From Arion vulgaris (taxonomy: Eukaryota; Mollusca; Gastropoda; Stylommatophora; Arionidae), in NCBI GenBank assembly GCA_020796225.1, contig CM036762.1:50322407-50386406 (forward strand): a stretch of 64,000 nt of DNA, given 5' to 3'. This document shows, piece by piece, positions 54,997 to 64,000 of this stretch. The notes under the pieces are model-generated. The model worked only from the letters and a program-made list of their open reading frames with translations. It did no database searches and was not told the origin of the DNA. The translations under genes were made by a program, and so were the position numbers. The number at the start of each line of letters is the position of its first letter. Within the stretch, counting starts at the first letter, position 1.

Positions 54997-55304
54997 CGAT
55001 CACAGGCATGCGTTATAGTTCCTTGCTCCAATTCTCATATTATTACAATTTTAAGCCTCTTATCTCTGGAGACTTGCCAAACGAAATTATTTCCCCTAGT
55101 AACTTAAGGATTGTTTCCCTTGTAACTTAGGGCGGGGTTTAGCAACAATTCAGAAAGAAGATATGAACGGGTGTCGTAGATTAATAATTTCGTTTATCAG
55201 ATAGTGCGTGCTGTGGTCTTCTTTAATAATGTCAACAAGGAATGTGATATACACGTACACACAATGTATAAGTCACGAGATGGGAGGCGGGGTAAAGGTT
55301 ATAA

Positions 55305-55324
55305 TGACCTCAATACAAAGGTCA
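55305..55324. promoter_or_regulatory. Candidate everted repeat of AGGTCA
   Basis: TGACCT and AGGTCA separated by 8 bp, about 380 bp upstream of the TATA box. Confidence 0.3.
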
Positions 55325-55989
55325 AATGCGATTGATCGAAATTGTGAGTCAGAGAGAGACACGATCATTCGATTGGTGACTGAATTTCTAAAGGTATCTC
55401 CAATATACGTTTCTGTTTCTATATTTAGCGTGTTTTGAAAGCCCGAATGAATGCCGTTATCAAGTTCTAGATATAAAAAACAACAACCCAATCGATCTTA
55501 GTAAGAATTTTTTAATTAGTGATGTACCATTAGATTATTATTTGACAAACCACTAAGTGATGTGTATGAGTGTTTTTCTAGTTTATTATATCTACAAAGT
55601 AAATATATATAGTTGGCTTGTATGTTGTGTGCGTGATTTGATAGTATGCCATATTGTTTGTTGTACAGAGTACACGTTATACTTCCACGTTGTTTTCTAT
55701 ATTTAGAATGTATCCCATGATTCTATTTTGTGTGTGTGTTTAACGCAATGTTCTCCTTAGATTGATAGCCAATGAGAATGAAGCACATGAACTTGGTGTG
55801 ACCAATGAGATGAAACCTACGTGGCTGCTGTGCGTGATCTACGTTACGTGAATTATGCTTGTGCGTTTTAGTTACTTTGAAGATTTACTCGTTACTTTAC
55901 AAAATATAATCGGTAGTGTTCGTTACTTTGCAATCGTTACTTAATGATGGTTTGATTAGCGGTTTTCTTCTTTCCCATCATTAACTTAA

Positions 55990-56790
55990 TTATAGAAGTG
56001 TTGAGGAGATTGAGCAAGTTGCTCAGGATAGAGCGGTATGGAGAAATTGCTTGCAGGCCCTATGTCATTAACTTCATTATAGAAGTGTTGAGGAGATTGA
56101 GCAAGTTGCTCAGGATAGAGCGGTATGGAGAAATTGCTTGCAGGCCCTATGTCATTAACTTCATTATAGAAGTGTTGAGGAGATTGAGCAAGTTGCTCAG
56201 GATAGAGCGGTATGGAGAAATTGCTTGCAGGCCCTATGTCATTAACTTAATTATAGAAGTGTTGAGGAGATTGAGCAAGTTGCTCAGGATAGAGCGGTAT
56301 GGAGAAATTGCTTGCAGGCCCTATGTCATTAACTTAATTATAGAAGTGTTGAGTAGATTGAGCAAGTTGCTCAGGATAGAGCGGTATGGAGAAATTGCTT
56401 GCAGGCCCTATGTCATTAACTTCATTATAGAAGTGTTGAGGAGATTGAGCAAGTTGCTCAGGATAGAGCGGTATGGAGAAATTGCTTGCAGGCCCTATGT
56501 CATTAACTTAATTATAGAAGTGTTGAGGAGATTGAGCAAGTTGCTCAGGATAGAGCGGTATGGAGAAATTGCTTGCAGGCCCTATGTCATTAACTTAATT
56601 ATAGAAGTGTTGAGGAGATTGAGCAAGTTGCTCAGGATAGAGCGGTATGGAGAAATTGCTTGCAGGCCCTATGTCATTAACTTAATTATAGAAGTGTTGA
56701 GGAGATTGAGCAAGTTGCTCAGGATAGAGCGGTATGGAGAAATTGCTTGCATGCCCTGTGTAACGTATAACGGTACCAGAGAAATTATTA
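55990..56790 (+). repeat. 87-bp array of LINE-T 3' end, 9 units
   Basis: Units GAAGTGTTGAGGAGATTGAG, CAAGTTGCTCAGGATAGAGC, GGTATGGAGAAATTGCTTGC, AGGCCCTATG then TCATTAACTT(A/C)ATTATA. The last unit continues into the normal LINE-T end (TGTAACGTATAACGGTACCA and ATT repeats), which shows the origin. A 293-residue frame is open because 87 is 29 codons; it is an artefact. Confidence 0.95.
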
Positions 56791-57124
56791 TTATTACTAT
56801 TGTTGAGGAAGAGGGGGCAGTAGTGATCTTGTATGCGCTTATTCCAAGGCACTTTGTAAGCTGTTATTCATTTTCTTAAAGCTGTTCGTGATGCCGTCGC
56901 TCCATCTTTTAGCGGTCTACTTTTAGCATGCTGATGATTCGTAGATCACACAAGCCAACAACACATCCTAGTCATGTAGTTATGAAGACCATGAAACTTT
57001 GACGGCGAGGAAATCTAACGAGACAGTGGTTCGTCCGCACAGGGAATAGACCTTTGCTGTGTCTTTTATTTTTAGTCCTACAAAGGGAGTCAAATCATAA
57101 TTTTTTTTAAGCAGTAAAAACCGG
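56791..57124. other. Unassigned DNA
   Basis: No recognisable feature. Confidence 0.4.
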
Positions 57125-57250
57125 GAAAAAGCGACACGTCTGTAGCTAACATATGCGCCTAACTAGCACAACAAACTCACCCCCTCGAGGTACAAATCAC
57201 ATACCAGCCACAAAGATTGGTTTTACAAGTGGTTGGTGTTGAACGAACGT
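57125..57250 (+). mobile_element. SINE-B tail fragment, diverged
   Basis: ATGCGCCTAACTAGCACAAC, AAATCACATACCAGCCACAA and TTTTACAAGTGGTTGGTGTT align with the second half of SINE-B. Confidence 0.6.
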
Positions 57251-57379
57251 ACGAACGGAGAAATTTGTTGTGTTGTTTGTATTACACTTGTGTGGTAGAC
57301 GCTGCTTTCTGTGACGCTGACCTATCCATATATATGGCTTTTTTCGTTTTTACAGACGGTTAATTAATAAACCAGGACG

Positions 57380-57890
57380 AAGTGTCCTCTCCTTTATGCC
57401 TACAGGGCAGTTGTTGTATCTGACTCTCAGTCGATGCTTCACAAGATCCAGAAGGGCAGGTTTCGATGAGTGGATGTCGTCTATAGAAGTTTCTAACCTC
57501 CAGCGGCTTACGTGGATATACTGCCCTGGGCATGTGGGTGTTTACGGTAATGAGAGACGGACAGGCTTGCATCAACAGCATCGATTGTTGGGGAGTTGAA
57601 GATGGATAAGATGGATATTCTTCGGTCTCTTCGAGACTCTCTGTTGGATGAGGACACTAAAATCGATGTTGAATCGATCAAGCGATTTAAGCAGTTTGGA
57701 GTTACCCGTTGTTCAAGTCGAACTGGATGCCTGAGAGGCAGAGTGAGTGGTGTGTTTAATCAGCGAGCCACAGGAACCATCAGTATGCATACTCTTCGAC
57801 ATCTGTTGAGGGAGACTGAGCACCTATGGGTCTGCCGGAGTGCAATGACGTTAGTTTAGTAACCAATAACCAATAACCAATTTATGCCTA
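57380..57890 (+). mobile_element. LINE-R 3' end, best copy
   Basis: The plus strand reads AVVVSDSQSMLHKIQK-like sequence with a frameshift, EWMSSIEVSNLQRLTWIYCP, GHVGVYGNERR (then a one-base loss), and a clean tail: MDKMDILRSLRDSLLDEDTK, IDVESIKRFKQFGVTRCSSR, GCLRGRVSGVFNQRATGTIS, MHTLRHLLRETEHLWVCR. It ends in AACCAATAACCAA repeats. The first part is an RNase H-like domain; the second is a family-specific tail. Confidence 0.82.
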
Positions 57891-58480
57891 GTCTGGTCAG
57901 CTAATATGGGGAATGTGCATTGCCTATTTTGCATAAAACTCTTTCTGCCCTACTGTTTCATCCAAAGAAAAGACAAAATTCATGCGTTTTGGAATCAAGT
58001 AAGGGTTTGCACGGGAAGCCAGAATATGAAATGGAAAACACACATAACCATCAACTGCCTTAGTGTTCCTGTGTCCGGGTTTGTGATCAAGGTTTTCTCC
58101 TCTAGTCTTCTGCATAACCTCTCTGACTCACAAGACAGTGTGAATTTAATATCATTTACTTTCCTTCCCTTTGCTTCCTCGAATCCACCTCACAGTCAGG
58201 TCAGGAACTCTGTTTCATCCAAAGGCCGTTTAACTCGTAGTTTGCTGGGAGCCGATGAATGCCCTACCACAACGACAGTTTTCGTCTTGTATCAGGTTTC
58301 TCCTCTAGCCTTCTGCATAACCCCTCCACAAGACATTGTGAATTTAATATCAGGGTTTCTTCCCTACGCTTTAGCTCCCGAGCCCCCCTCCACAAGGCAG
58401 TAGGTTTAACAGCTGCAGATGGTACCCTCTACTGTCATACGATAGCAGATAAAACATCTAATCTGACCATTCAATAGTGC
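57890..58480 (-). repeat. Family O interspersed repeat, copy 2, with internal duplication
   Basis: Reverse complement of 35100-35520 at both ends. Inside, 58075-58190 and 58275-58400 are diverged copies of one block (TTTCTCCTCTAG.CTTCTGCATAACC, GTGAATTTAATATCA). Confidence 0.6.
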
Positions 58481-59435
58481 TTTAAAACAATTTTGATAAT
58501 TAGAAATAAAAGGAATGGTTTGCTACAACATCTGCTGCCAAATATTTTTCTTTGTTCGCTTTCTTGTATATTAACAAAATTGGTATTACTATTTTTATTC
58601 TTCTTCATCTTTCAACTCCTAACGGAGCACGGGTCTTCAACAATCTTTTTCCTGCCCTTCCTCTCCTTGCCATCCCTTCCAATTATGTCCATGTCCAACA
58701 GACAGTGCGCTTGAAAGAGCAATGTTACTTAGATACAGTGGATACAAAGTAAAAGGTGGTCTCGACGATAACAGAGGCGGCAAAAACACTGTTTATGAGG
58801 CTCATACAAAAACCTTTTTAGCAATTTTTTCATATCCTGTCACTGTGGGAGAAAGTGATTCGAGAAAAGGAAGACAGAAAGGACGAGAATATCTGTAAAC
58901 AAATCGAAACATATAGCAAGTACAACATAAACTAGCTACGCAATAAACAATGAAACCGGCGGAGTTTATGTTCTGTTGTTATTCGACGAAAGTCAGCCAA
59001 ATGGGAATGAGTTTCGATTAGCTGTTCATGAGGATCGTGACGTCTGTAGTTGTAAATTCGAAATTTGTTTTCAGTAATGATGACTTCGATTACAGTTTAC
59101 CGTCTCCTCGGCTGAACCGTTTATTTTCTATTGAGAAACGAGACAACAATTTCTAATTGTATTTTTGTTTACCAATTGTGTTATTGTGTTATGTCAAGCT
59201 GCAACAAATCATCCCCCTCTCCCCATTCAAACATAAGGACGTGACGTTGGTATTGATGACTATTGAAAAAGGCGGGAGCGAATGATGAAACCGGTGTCTG
59301 TTTTTATTTTAACCCCAATAAATTTCACAATGTCAAACTATCCTAGTTTATCGGTTAATCACAATCGTGTTCAAGGTGGTGTTCTTAACCTGGTTCTGCA
59401 TACAGCAGGGTTGGGATCGGTTAGTATCTCTTAAT
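58481..59435. other. Unassigned AT-rich DNA
   Basis: No recognisable gene or repeat. Confidence 0.4.
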
Positions 59436-60003
59436 AATTATAATAATTCCTCTCGTACCGTTATACGTTACATAGGGCCTGCAAGTAATTTCTCCATACC
59501 GCTCTATCCTGGGCAACTCGCTCAATCTCATCCATGGAACTGAGACCGATATTTCTTGCCTCTCTCAGCAAAGTTCGTTTCAGGGTCTCCTTAGGTCGAC
59601 CTCTCTTTTTTAACCCTTTGCATCCCACTTCAATGCCTGCTTTGATATTCGTTGATCATTTCTCCTCAAGGTGTGTCCAACATATCTCCATCTTCTCTTT
59701 CTTATAACAGTTGTCACTAGTGGTTGACTAGACATGTCTCTGATTTCATCCCTTTTCCTGAATTCGCTCCATTTAAATTCATTATTTTTCGCAGACATCT
59801 ATTTTCAAATGCATTCAACTTGCTTTCTATAACTTTAGTCATTTTCCAACTCTCGCTGGCATATGTTAGGATTGATACATTTGAATTGAAAATTCGTAAT
59901 TTAGTTTTAATGCTATATAACTTGCAGTTCCATATTTTATTTAGACTTTTAAAAGCTGATGTTGCTTTGCCGTTAGTATCTCTTAGGAGGGGTGAAACGT
60001 GAA
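59436..60003 (-). mobile_element. LINE-T 3' end, longest copy
   Basis: The minus strand reads ATSAFKSLNKIWNCKLYSIK, TKLRIFNSNVSILTYASESW, LNAFENRCLRKIMNLNGANS, SGQPLVTTVIRKRRWRYVGH-like and the RGRPKETLKRTLL end, followed by ACGTATAACGGTACGAGAGG and ATT repeats. This is the intact reference for the 25.3, 40.2 and 56.0 kb arrays. Frame breaks at about 59610 and 59750 show it is dead. Confidence 0.9.
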
Positions 60004-60629
60004 AATGTGTAACCTGCTGATGACCCTCAGAACACACAACTCAACCCCACTTCCCAATCGCTTAGACAGAAAAACTGAACATGCTACTCCACTGGAGTAA
60101 TGGCTTACCTAGGAGATGGACTCTATAGGTCAGTTCAAAAATAAAATTGCCGTTTGGGAGTAACCCCTGACAAAAATCTCGGAGTTTGGCTTCCAGACTT
60201 GTGATATGGGGCCCACCTCTGAGTGGATTTACCATGATATCCACGTGTTTCACTATTATCCAAGAACCAGACTCCTGGCCATGGGTAAATAGCCCCAACG
60301 CCTTAGGGAGCCGAGAGAGAGAGAGAGGCAAATGCCATGGGAGTAAACCCAAACAGAAAATCCGGAATGGAACCCTAAGGCGGGCAGGCATCATGTGATG
60401 CCCTACCGGTAGCACCTGCAACCAGACTGATACCAGACGTCATGCTTGCGCTCCTCATGACTCAGTGAAGTTGAGAGGGGGAAGTAACTTATGTAACTAA
60501 GTTATTCCATAAACATTTCTCAGGCATGCGTCGTACGTGACTATTATCGTATAACTATTGGTGAAATGCGTTTGAGTTATTTATAAGTATTTATAACTAT
60601 TCGTTACCTTTGTAACATATCTCAAGTAG
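60004..60629. other. Unassigned, partly similar to family O
   Basis: GGGAGTAAACCCAAACAGAAAATCC at about 60338 and a nearby ACCCTAAGGC resemble 35219-35330. No gene seen. Confidence 0.4.
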
Positions 60630-60815
60630 TAGCATGTCCCTTACGGAACGTTGCTTTCATTACTGCACGTCTGAAAAGTATGTCTCTAGCAAGTTCTCCT
60701 GCTCTTTCAGCGTCATGCTCATGGTTTCTTTGATATCTTGCTGCCACCTTCGTCTTGTTGTCCCCTGCCTCGTGCTTCAGGAATCATGCCTTCCATTACG
60801 TTGACTTCAAACCAC
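60630..60815 (-). mobile_element. Degraded LINE tail
   Basis: The minus strand reads WFEVNVMEGMIPEARGRGQQ, then fragments resembling SRRTC and TYFRRAVMKATF. It is similar in layout to LINE-P but with several stops. Confidence 0.5.
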
Positions 60816-61394
60816 TGTGACGTTTAACATGGCTAAATATTTCATCGTCCGGACATGGTTTATTTAGACTTAATGCTGAGTTGCATGTCCGTATTCTAGA
60901 GGTGGAAGAGGAAGATGTTAAGCTGATACCTCAAAACAAGATCAACCATTCCCAAATTTCAGAAACGGGAAGCTATATGGAGTTCAAGAAGGGATCTATG
61001 GATCAAAATAAATTGTTTGATATTTAATTCAAAATCTAAGTCTTCCTTTGATATGTTGAGTGGATACATGAAACGACTCGGCCATGGAACACCCAAAGCT
61101 GCAGACATCATAATAGATGTCTACGCATGATACTCCATTTGAGATGGAGGAAACAAGACCCAAACAGAGAATGATGGATAGGGCAGGCAATGGCAGGTGG
61201 AACCCAGAGATAATGAGCATGAATGGTGGTGAGAAGGACAACACTGAAAGACCTAACTTCTGACTTGCGTCTCGAACAGACTTAAATTTTGGAAATGCGT
61301 TTCGGGTTAATAGTAAGTAATTTGAACCTTGAACAACTCTGGAGCAGGACGGTTAGAGATGAGCACGCAAGAAGTCGGGTCAGAAAAGTGCGAT
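60816..61394. other. Unassigned, possible LINE scraps
   Basis: Short stretches such as LRWRKQDPNRE on plus at about 61138 may be LINE remnants; not strong enough to name. Confidence 0.3.
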
Positions 61395-61770
61395 ATCTGT
61401 GATGGCTCTTGGATAGGCGGTCTTGCAATGCCTTGAGTTATGGGACCTATTTCTTCCAGGGACATGGTGAAGAAGGCTCCTTGAATGCAAGTCTTTTAGG
61501 ATGTCTTTATTTTTCTCTGTCCAGGATGTTCTAAGAACTTTTCTGTAACACCTTGTTTCACAAACTTCTATTTTGTTCGTTAATGTTTGTGTTATGATCC
61601 ATGATTCACATCCATATGTTGCCACAGGAATATACATGTTCTCAGAAATCTTAGTTTGTTTCTTTATCTTGTGTCGTGCCATAGTTTCTTCATGCTGACC
61701 ACCCTCTGGAAAGTCATGGCTAGTCTTCTCATAACTTTTTTTGTACAATCTCCATTGTTGTAACATGTAA
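61395..61770 (-). mobile_element. LINE post-RT region fragment (LINE-W type)
   Basis: The minus strand reads KKQTKISENMYIPVATYGCE, SWIITQTLTNKIEVCETRCY, RKVLRTSWTEKNKDILKDLH in one frame. This is the YGCESW and RCYRKVL..SWT.K block just upstream of the part kept in the LINE-W copies at 35.8 and 41.6 kb. Confidence 0.75.
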
Positions 61771-62264
61771 CAAATACTCGTTACTTAATACTCGTTACTC
61801 ATTACTTAGAAATGGTTGCTTATAATGGAGTAGACAGGAAATGCGCTCCTAACCTCAGATTGTCGTTGACCTCAGAATGTTGCTGAAACAGGACCGGAAG
61901 ATAAAAATGGGTCAGATCAAAACAATTGCAAATGAAGCTAAGGCTGTTAAGTGGAAGGAATACGGAGAGAGGGGGGGGGGGGTGTGGCACCTAAGAATTC
62001 ATTGAAGATGTTCTGGTGTTTGCTTAAGGTCATGGGTGGTTCATCAAAATGTAGGGGACTTCCTTAGCTTCTATAGTGAAAATTTCGCCTGCTTTAAATG
62101 CAGGCGTGGTCATGGAGCTTAATATTTCACCTCGGACTAGTTTTACACGAAGGCCTGCTTTCCTCTAACAAGTGTCCCTCACCTTCAGGCGAGTCTTATT
62201 CCGGCTTCAGATGTACTTGTAATTTATATCCTTAAGTAAAGGGTCAGGGTTTTCTGTAGTTTAA
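61771..62264. other. Unassigned DNA
   Basis: A short G run lies at 61973-61982. The segment 62140-62230 resembles SINE-N and SINE-P tail parts (GAAGGCCTGCTTTCCTC). Confidence 0.4.
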
Positions 62265-62510
62265 AGAGTTTTAAAGCCGAAGGAGACTTATTGCATCGGT
62301 TTTACCCAGTATGGCTCAGTTCCTCTCCGCAGAAATGGCACGTCACCTGCCGAGAGTATTGCACAAAGCACGAACTCAGTACTCCAGCAACAATCCTAGG
62401 GGTCTCTGGAAAAAAACTGCACCTATGAACATAACGGCGCGGTCCGGATTCGAACCCACGACCTTCGACTCATAAGGCAAAGGGCTTAACCACTTAGCCA
62501 TACATCGAGA
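62265..62510 (-). mobile_element. SINE-F, compact reference copy
   Basis: On the minus strand: tRNA-like head GGCTAAGTGGTTAAGCCCTT, box B GTGGGTTCGAATCC, then CCAGAGACCCCTAGGATTGT, GCAATACTCTCGGCAGGTGA, TGCCATTTCTGCGGAGAGGA and GTAAAACCGATGCAATAAGT. The segment that forms the 69-bp array at 11 kb is present once here. Confidence 0.9.
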
Positions 62511-62604
62511 ATTTTTCTGAAGCAGGTTTCGAACACAAACATTGTCACTGCACGTGTTGACTAGTGCAGATTGTTATCATCGTCGCTATCGTCGACCTCT
62601 CATG

Positions 62605-62858
62605 TGATGCCGGGCCCGCAAGGGAAGCAAAGAATAGTACCACTGCCACCTAAAAGGCATGTCGTAAGAAACGGCTGATGTAGGACTTAGGAAGCTACCC
62701 TAGTAAATAAAAAGCGTCGCAGAAATTCGGATTTTGTGGTCTACTTGTAGGCGCATAACTGGTACACCGTACAATCGCTTGTAGGCTCAGACCACATACA
62801 AATATCACACAGAATGGTTAATAAATGGTCGATATGGAGCGCTCGAAGAAGAAGCTAG
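62605..62858 (+). mobile_element. SINE-B
   Basis: GATGCCGGGCCCGCAAGGGA, GCATGTCGTAAGAAACGGCT, TCTACTTGTAGGCGCATAAC and CGAAGAAGAAG in order. Confidence 0.9.
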
Positions 62859-62893
62859 ACTCGACCACAAAATGTTATTAAAATAACTATGAT

Positions 62894-63057
62894 CAGTGGT
62901 GGCTCGTCACTAAGGGCTATTGGGGTCGGGCCCCACCACAAATAATGTGTAACTGTATTTATTATTTTATAAATTAAAATATAACAACCCAAAACCATGA
63001 TTTTCCGAAAAACTTTGTATGGCCCCCACCACCTAAAATGATCACGAGCCGCCACTG
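62894..63057 (+). mobile_element. MITE-h, copy 6, perfect TSD
   Basis: CAGTGGTGGCTCGTCACTAA to CACGAGCCGCCACTG, with exact 8-bp duplication ACTATGAT on both sides. Confidence 0.95.
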
Positions 63058-63299
63058 ACTATGATGGCACATTTGTCAAATATTGATTGATTGATATGAC
63101 CAGCATCATTGCACTTCGGCGAGTAACCATGTGTGCTCCGATCTCTATCTTATACAGGAAGATCTCATTTGTCAAATGTGATGAGATACGAGCTGCATTT
63201 AACTGAGCCAAAAATGATGCACCATGTCTGATGGTATTGGGTATGAGAACATATGCCGGTTGACGGTTATGGAGACCGACGAGTACGATGGAATAGGGG

Positions 63300-63660
63300 T
63301 AATCATGTCTCTCAGTCGTTCTCAGTGGCGGCTCGTGATCATTTTTGCTTGTGGGGCCAGACAAATATTTTTTGGAAAAATCATAGATTTGGGTTGTTAT
63401 TTTTTAATTTATAAAATAATAAATACACGTTACACATTATTTTTGGTGGGGCCCGCCCCATTGGCCCTTAATGACGAGCCGCCTCTGGTCGTTCTCAAGA
63501 TTGTGGGTTTGAATACGGACCGATGCACCTGTAAAATTTATCATACGATACCTAGGATTGTTGCTGGAGTTACGGAGTTCGTGATTTGTGTTACGTCCTC
63601 GACATTGCTTAGCTCTATACGGGAAACACGGTGAAATGAAGTAAATCATTCGCCTTTATA
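63300..63660 (+). mobile_element. SINE-F-like element, split by MITE-h
   Basis: After removing 63323-63487 and one TSD copy, a tRNA-like GTCTCTCAGTCGTTCTCAAG joins GATTGTGGGTTTGAATACGG (degraded box B). CCTAGGATTGTTGCTGGAGT, TACGGAGTTCGTGATTTGTG and GGTGAAATGAAGTAAATCAT follow. The middle is shortened relative to other SINE-F copies. Confidence 0.7.
63323..63487 (-). mobile_element. MITE-h, copy 7, perfect TSD, inside a SINE head
   Basis: CAGTGGCGGCTCGTGATC to GACGAGCCGCCTCTG with exact 8-bp duplication GTCGTTCT on both sides. Confidence 0.95.
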
Positions 63661-63985
63661 CCATTTAGATCTGTTGGAAGAGACTGAGCAGTTATGGGTC
63701 TGCCAGGATTGCTATACCGTCAGCTCGCCCGTCTGCCCAGCGTGTTCGTAGCGCGTTGGACTACGGGTGACTATCCCTCTGTGTGTACGGGTTCAATTCC
63801 GCGGGATGGCAGAAAAAGCCACAGATTCCCAGATTTACGGTGTTCGTGGCACCGAACCGAAGGGTTACGATGTCCATGGCACCGAGCCGAAGAGCTGAAA
63901 GCTCAAGTGCTTCTGGATCGGGGAAAAGAAAAAAAACCACCGTCAGCTCAGTAACTATAACCAACAACTATTGAAACCGAAACTT
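63661..63985 (+). mobile_element. LINE-R 3' end, split by SINE-G
   Basis: Left: CTGTTGGAAGAGACTGAGCA and TATGGGTCTGCCAGGATTGC. Right from 63939: CAGTAACTATAACCAACAAC. Joined, these match the last bases and simple-repeat end of LINE-R at 57800-57890. Confidence 0.75.
63727..63938 (+). mobile_element. SINE-G, intact, 212 bp
   Basis: tRNA-like head with TTCGTAGCGCGTTGGACTAC (box A) and ACGGGTTCAATTCCGCGGGA (box B). CTGCC at the start can pair with GGCAG at the end of the head. The body contains two tandem copies of the 30-bp motif (GTTACGATGTCCATGGCACC and a variant), and an A-rich tail follows. The 11-bp duplication ACCGTCAGCTC flanks it (63716-63726, 63939-63949). Confidence 0.95.
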
Positions 63986-64000
63986 CTATTGCATAGTCCC

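Larger units (their letters stand above)
54531..55989. other. 5' flank of the gene, otherwise unassigned
   Basis: Contains the promoter signals listed separately. This is one of the longest stretches in the window without a recognisable transposon or tandem array. Confidence 0.5.

Noticed and set aside
55998..56879. 293-residue repeat protein
   Set aside because: Nine 87-bp copies of a LINE-T 3' end; the frame is open only because the period is a multiple of three and the frame is not even that of the LINE.

Overview
This is a repeat-dominated stretch of an animal nuclear genome, most likely a lophotrochozoan and perhaps a gastropod mollusc; the taxon is a low-confidence inference from the mix of SINEs, LINE tails and minisatellites. 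Nothing is prokaryotic: there are no operons or ribosome binding sites, every long open frame but one is a read-through of a tandem repeat, and the one credible gene is spliced.

The gene lies on the minus strand. Exon 1 (54530-54146) starts at an ATG preceded in frame by a stop and ends in a consensus donor. A 5.7-kb intron packed with transposons follows, then a long terminal exon (48461-47182). The join keeps frame and gives a 554-residue acidic, Ser/Asn-rich protein that looks like a transactivation domain without a DNA-binding domain. A TATA box lies at 54921-54927, with nuclear-receptor-type half-sites further upstream. I do not recognise the family.

The rest is transposon debris and tandem arrays. 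Nicknames used below are mine. SINE-A and SINE-B are sister SINEs of about 250 bp sharing a central block and ending in GAA repeats. SINE-P, SINE-G, SINE-F, SINE-M and SINE-C have tRNA-like heads. SINE-N is a short A-rich-tailed element. MITE-h is a non-autonomous hAT-like DNA element of about 160 bp with 14-bp inverted termini and 8-bp target duplications (7 copies). LINE fragments, all 5'-truncated, are LINE-T (ATT-repeat tail), LINE-R (RNase H-like tail), LINE-D (CPTCG zinc-finger-like tail), LINE-W, LINE-V, LINE-P and several tails with an RGRP-type motif. Families H, I, K and O are interspersed repeats I cannot classify.

Tandem arrays fill more than a quarter of the window. The largest are a 29-bp satellite (2.9-9.6 kb), a 30-bp array (22.5-24.9 kb), a 48-bp array (16.7-17.8 kb), a TATC microsatellite (36.9-37.7 kb) and arrays of the LINE-T 3' end (40.2-41.5 and 56.0-56.8 kb).

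The most interesting theme is that many arrays grew inside identifiable transposons. The 30-bp array is an expansion of a motif present only twice in an intact SINE-G at 63.7 kb. The 69-bp array at 11 kb is the 3' part of SINE-F. The array at 46.2 kb is the SINE-B head. The 33-bp array at 19.3 kb is part of LINE-R. LINE-T seeded three separate arrays. The window thus shows repeated birth of minisatellites from transposon interiors, with nested insertions that allow relative dating.
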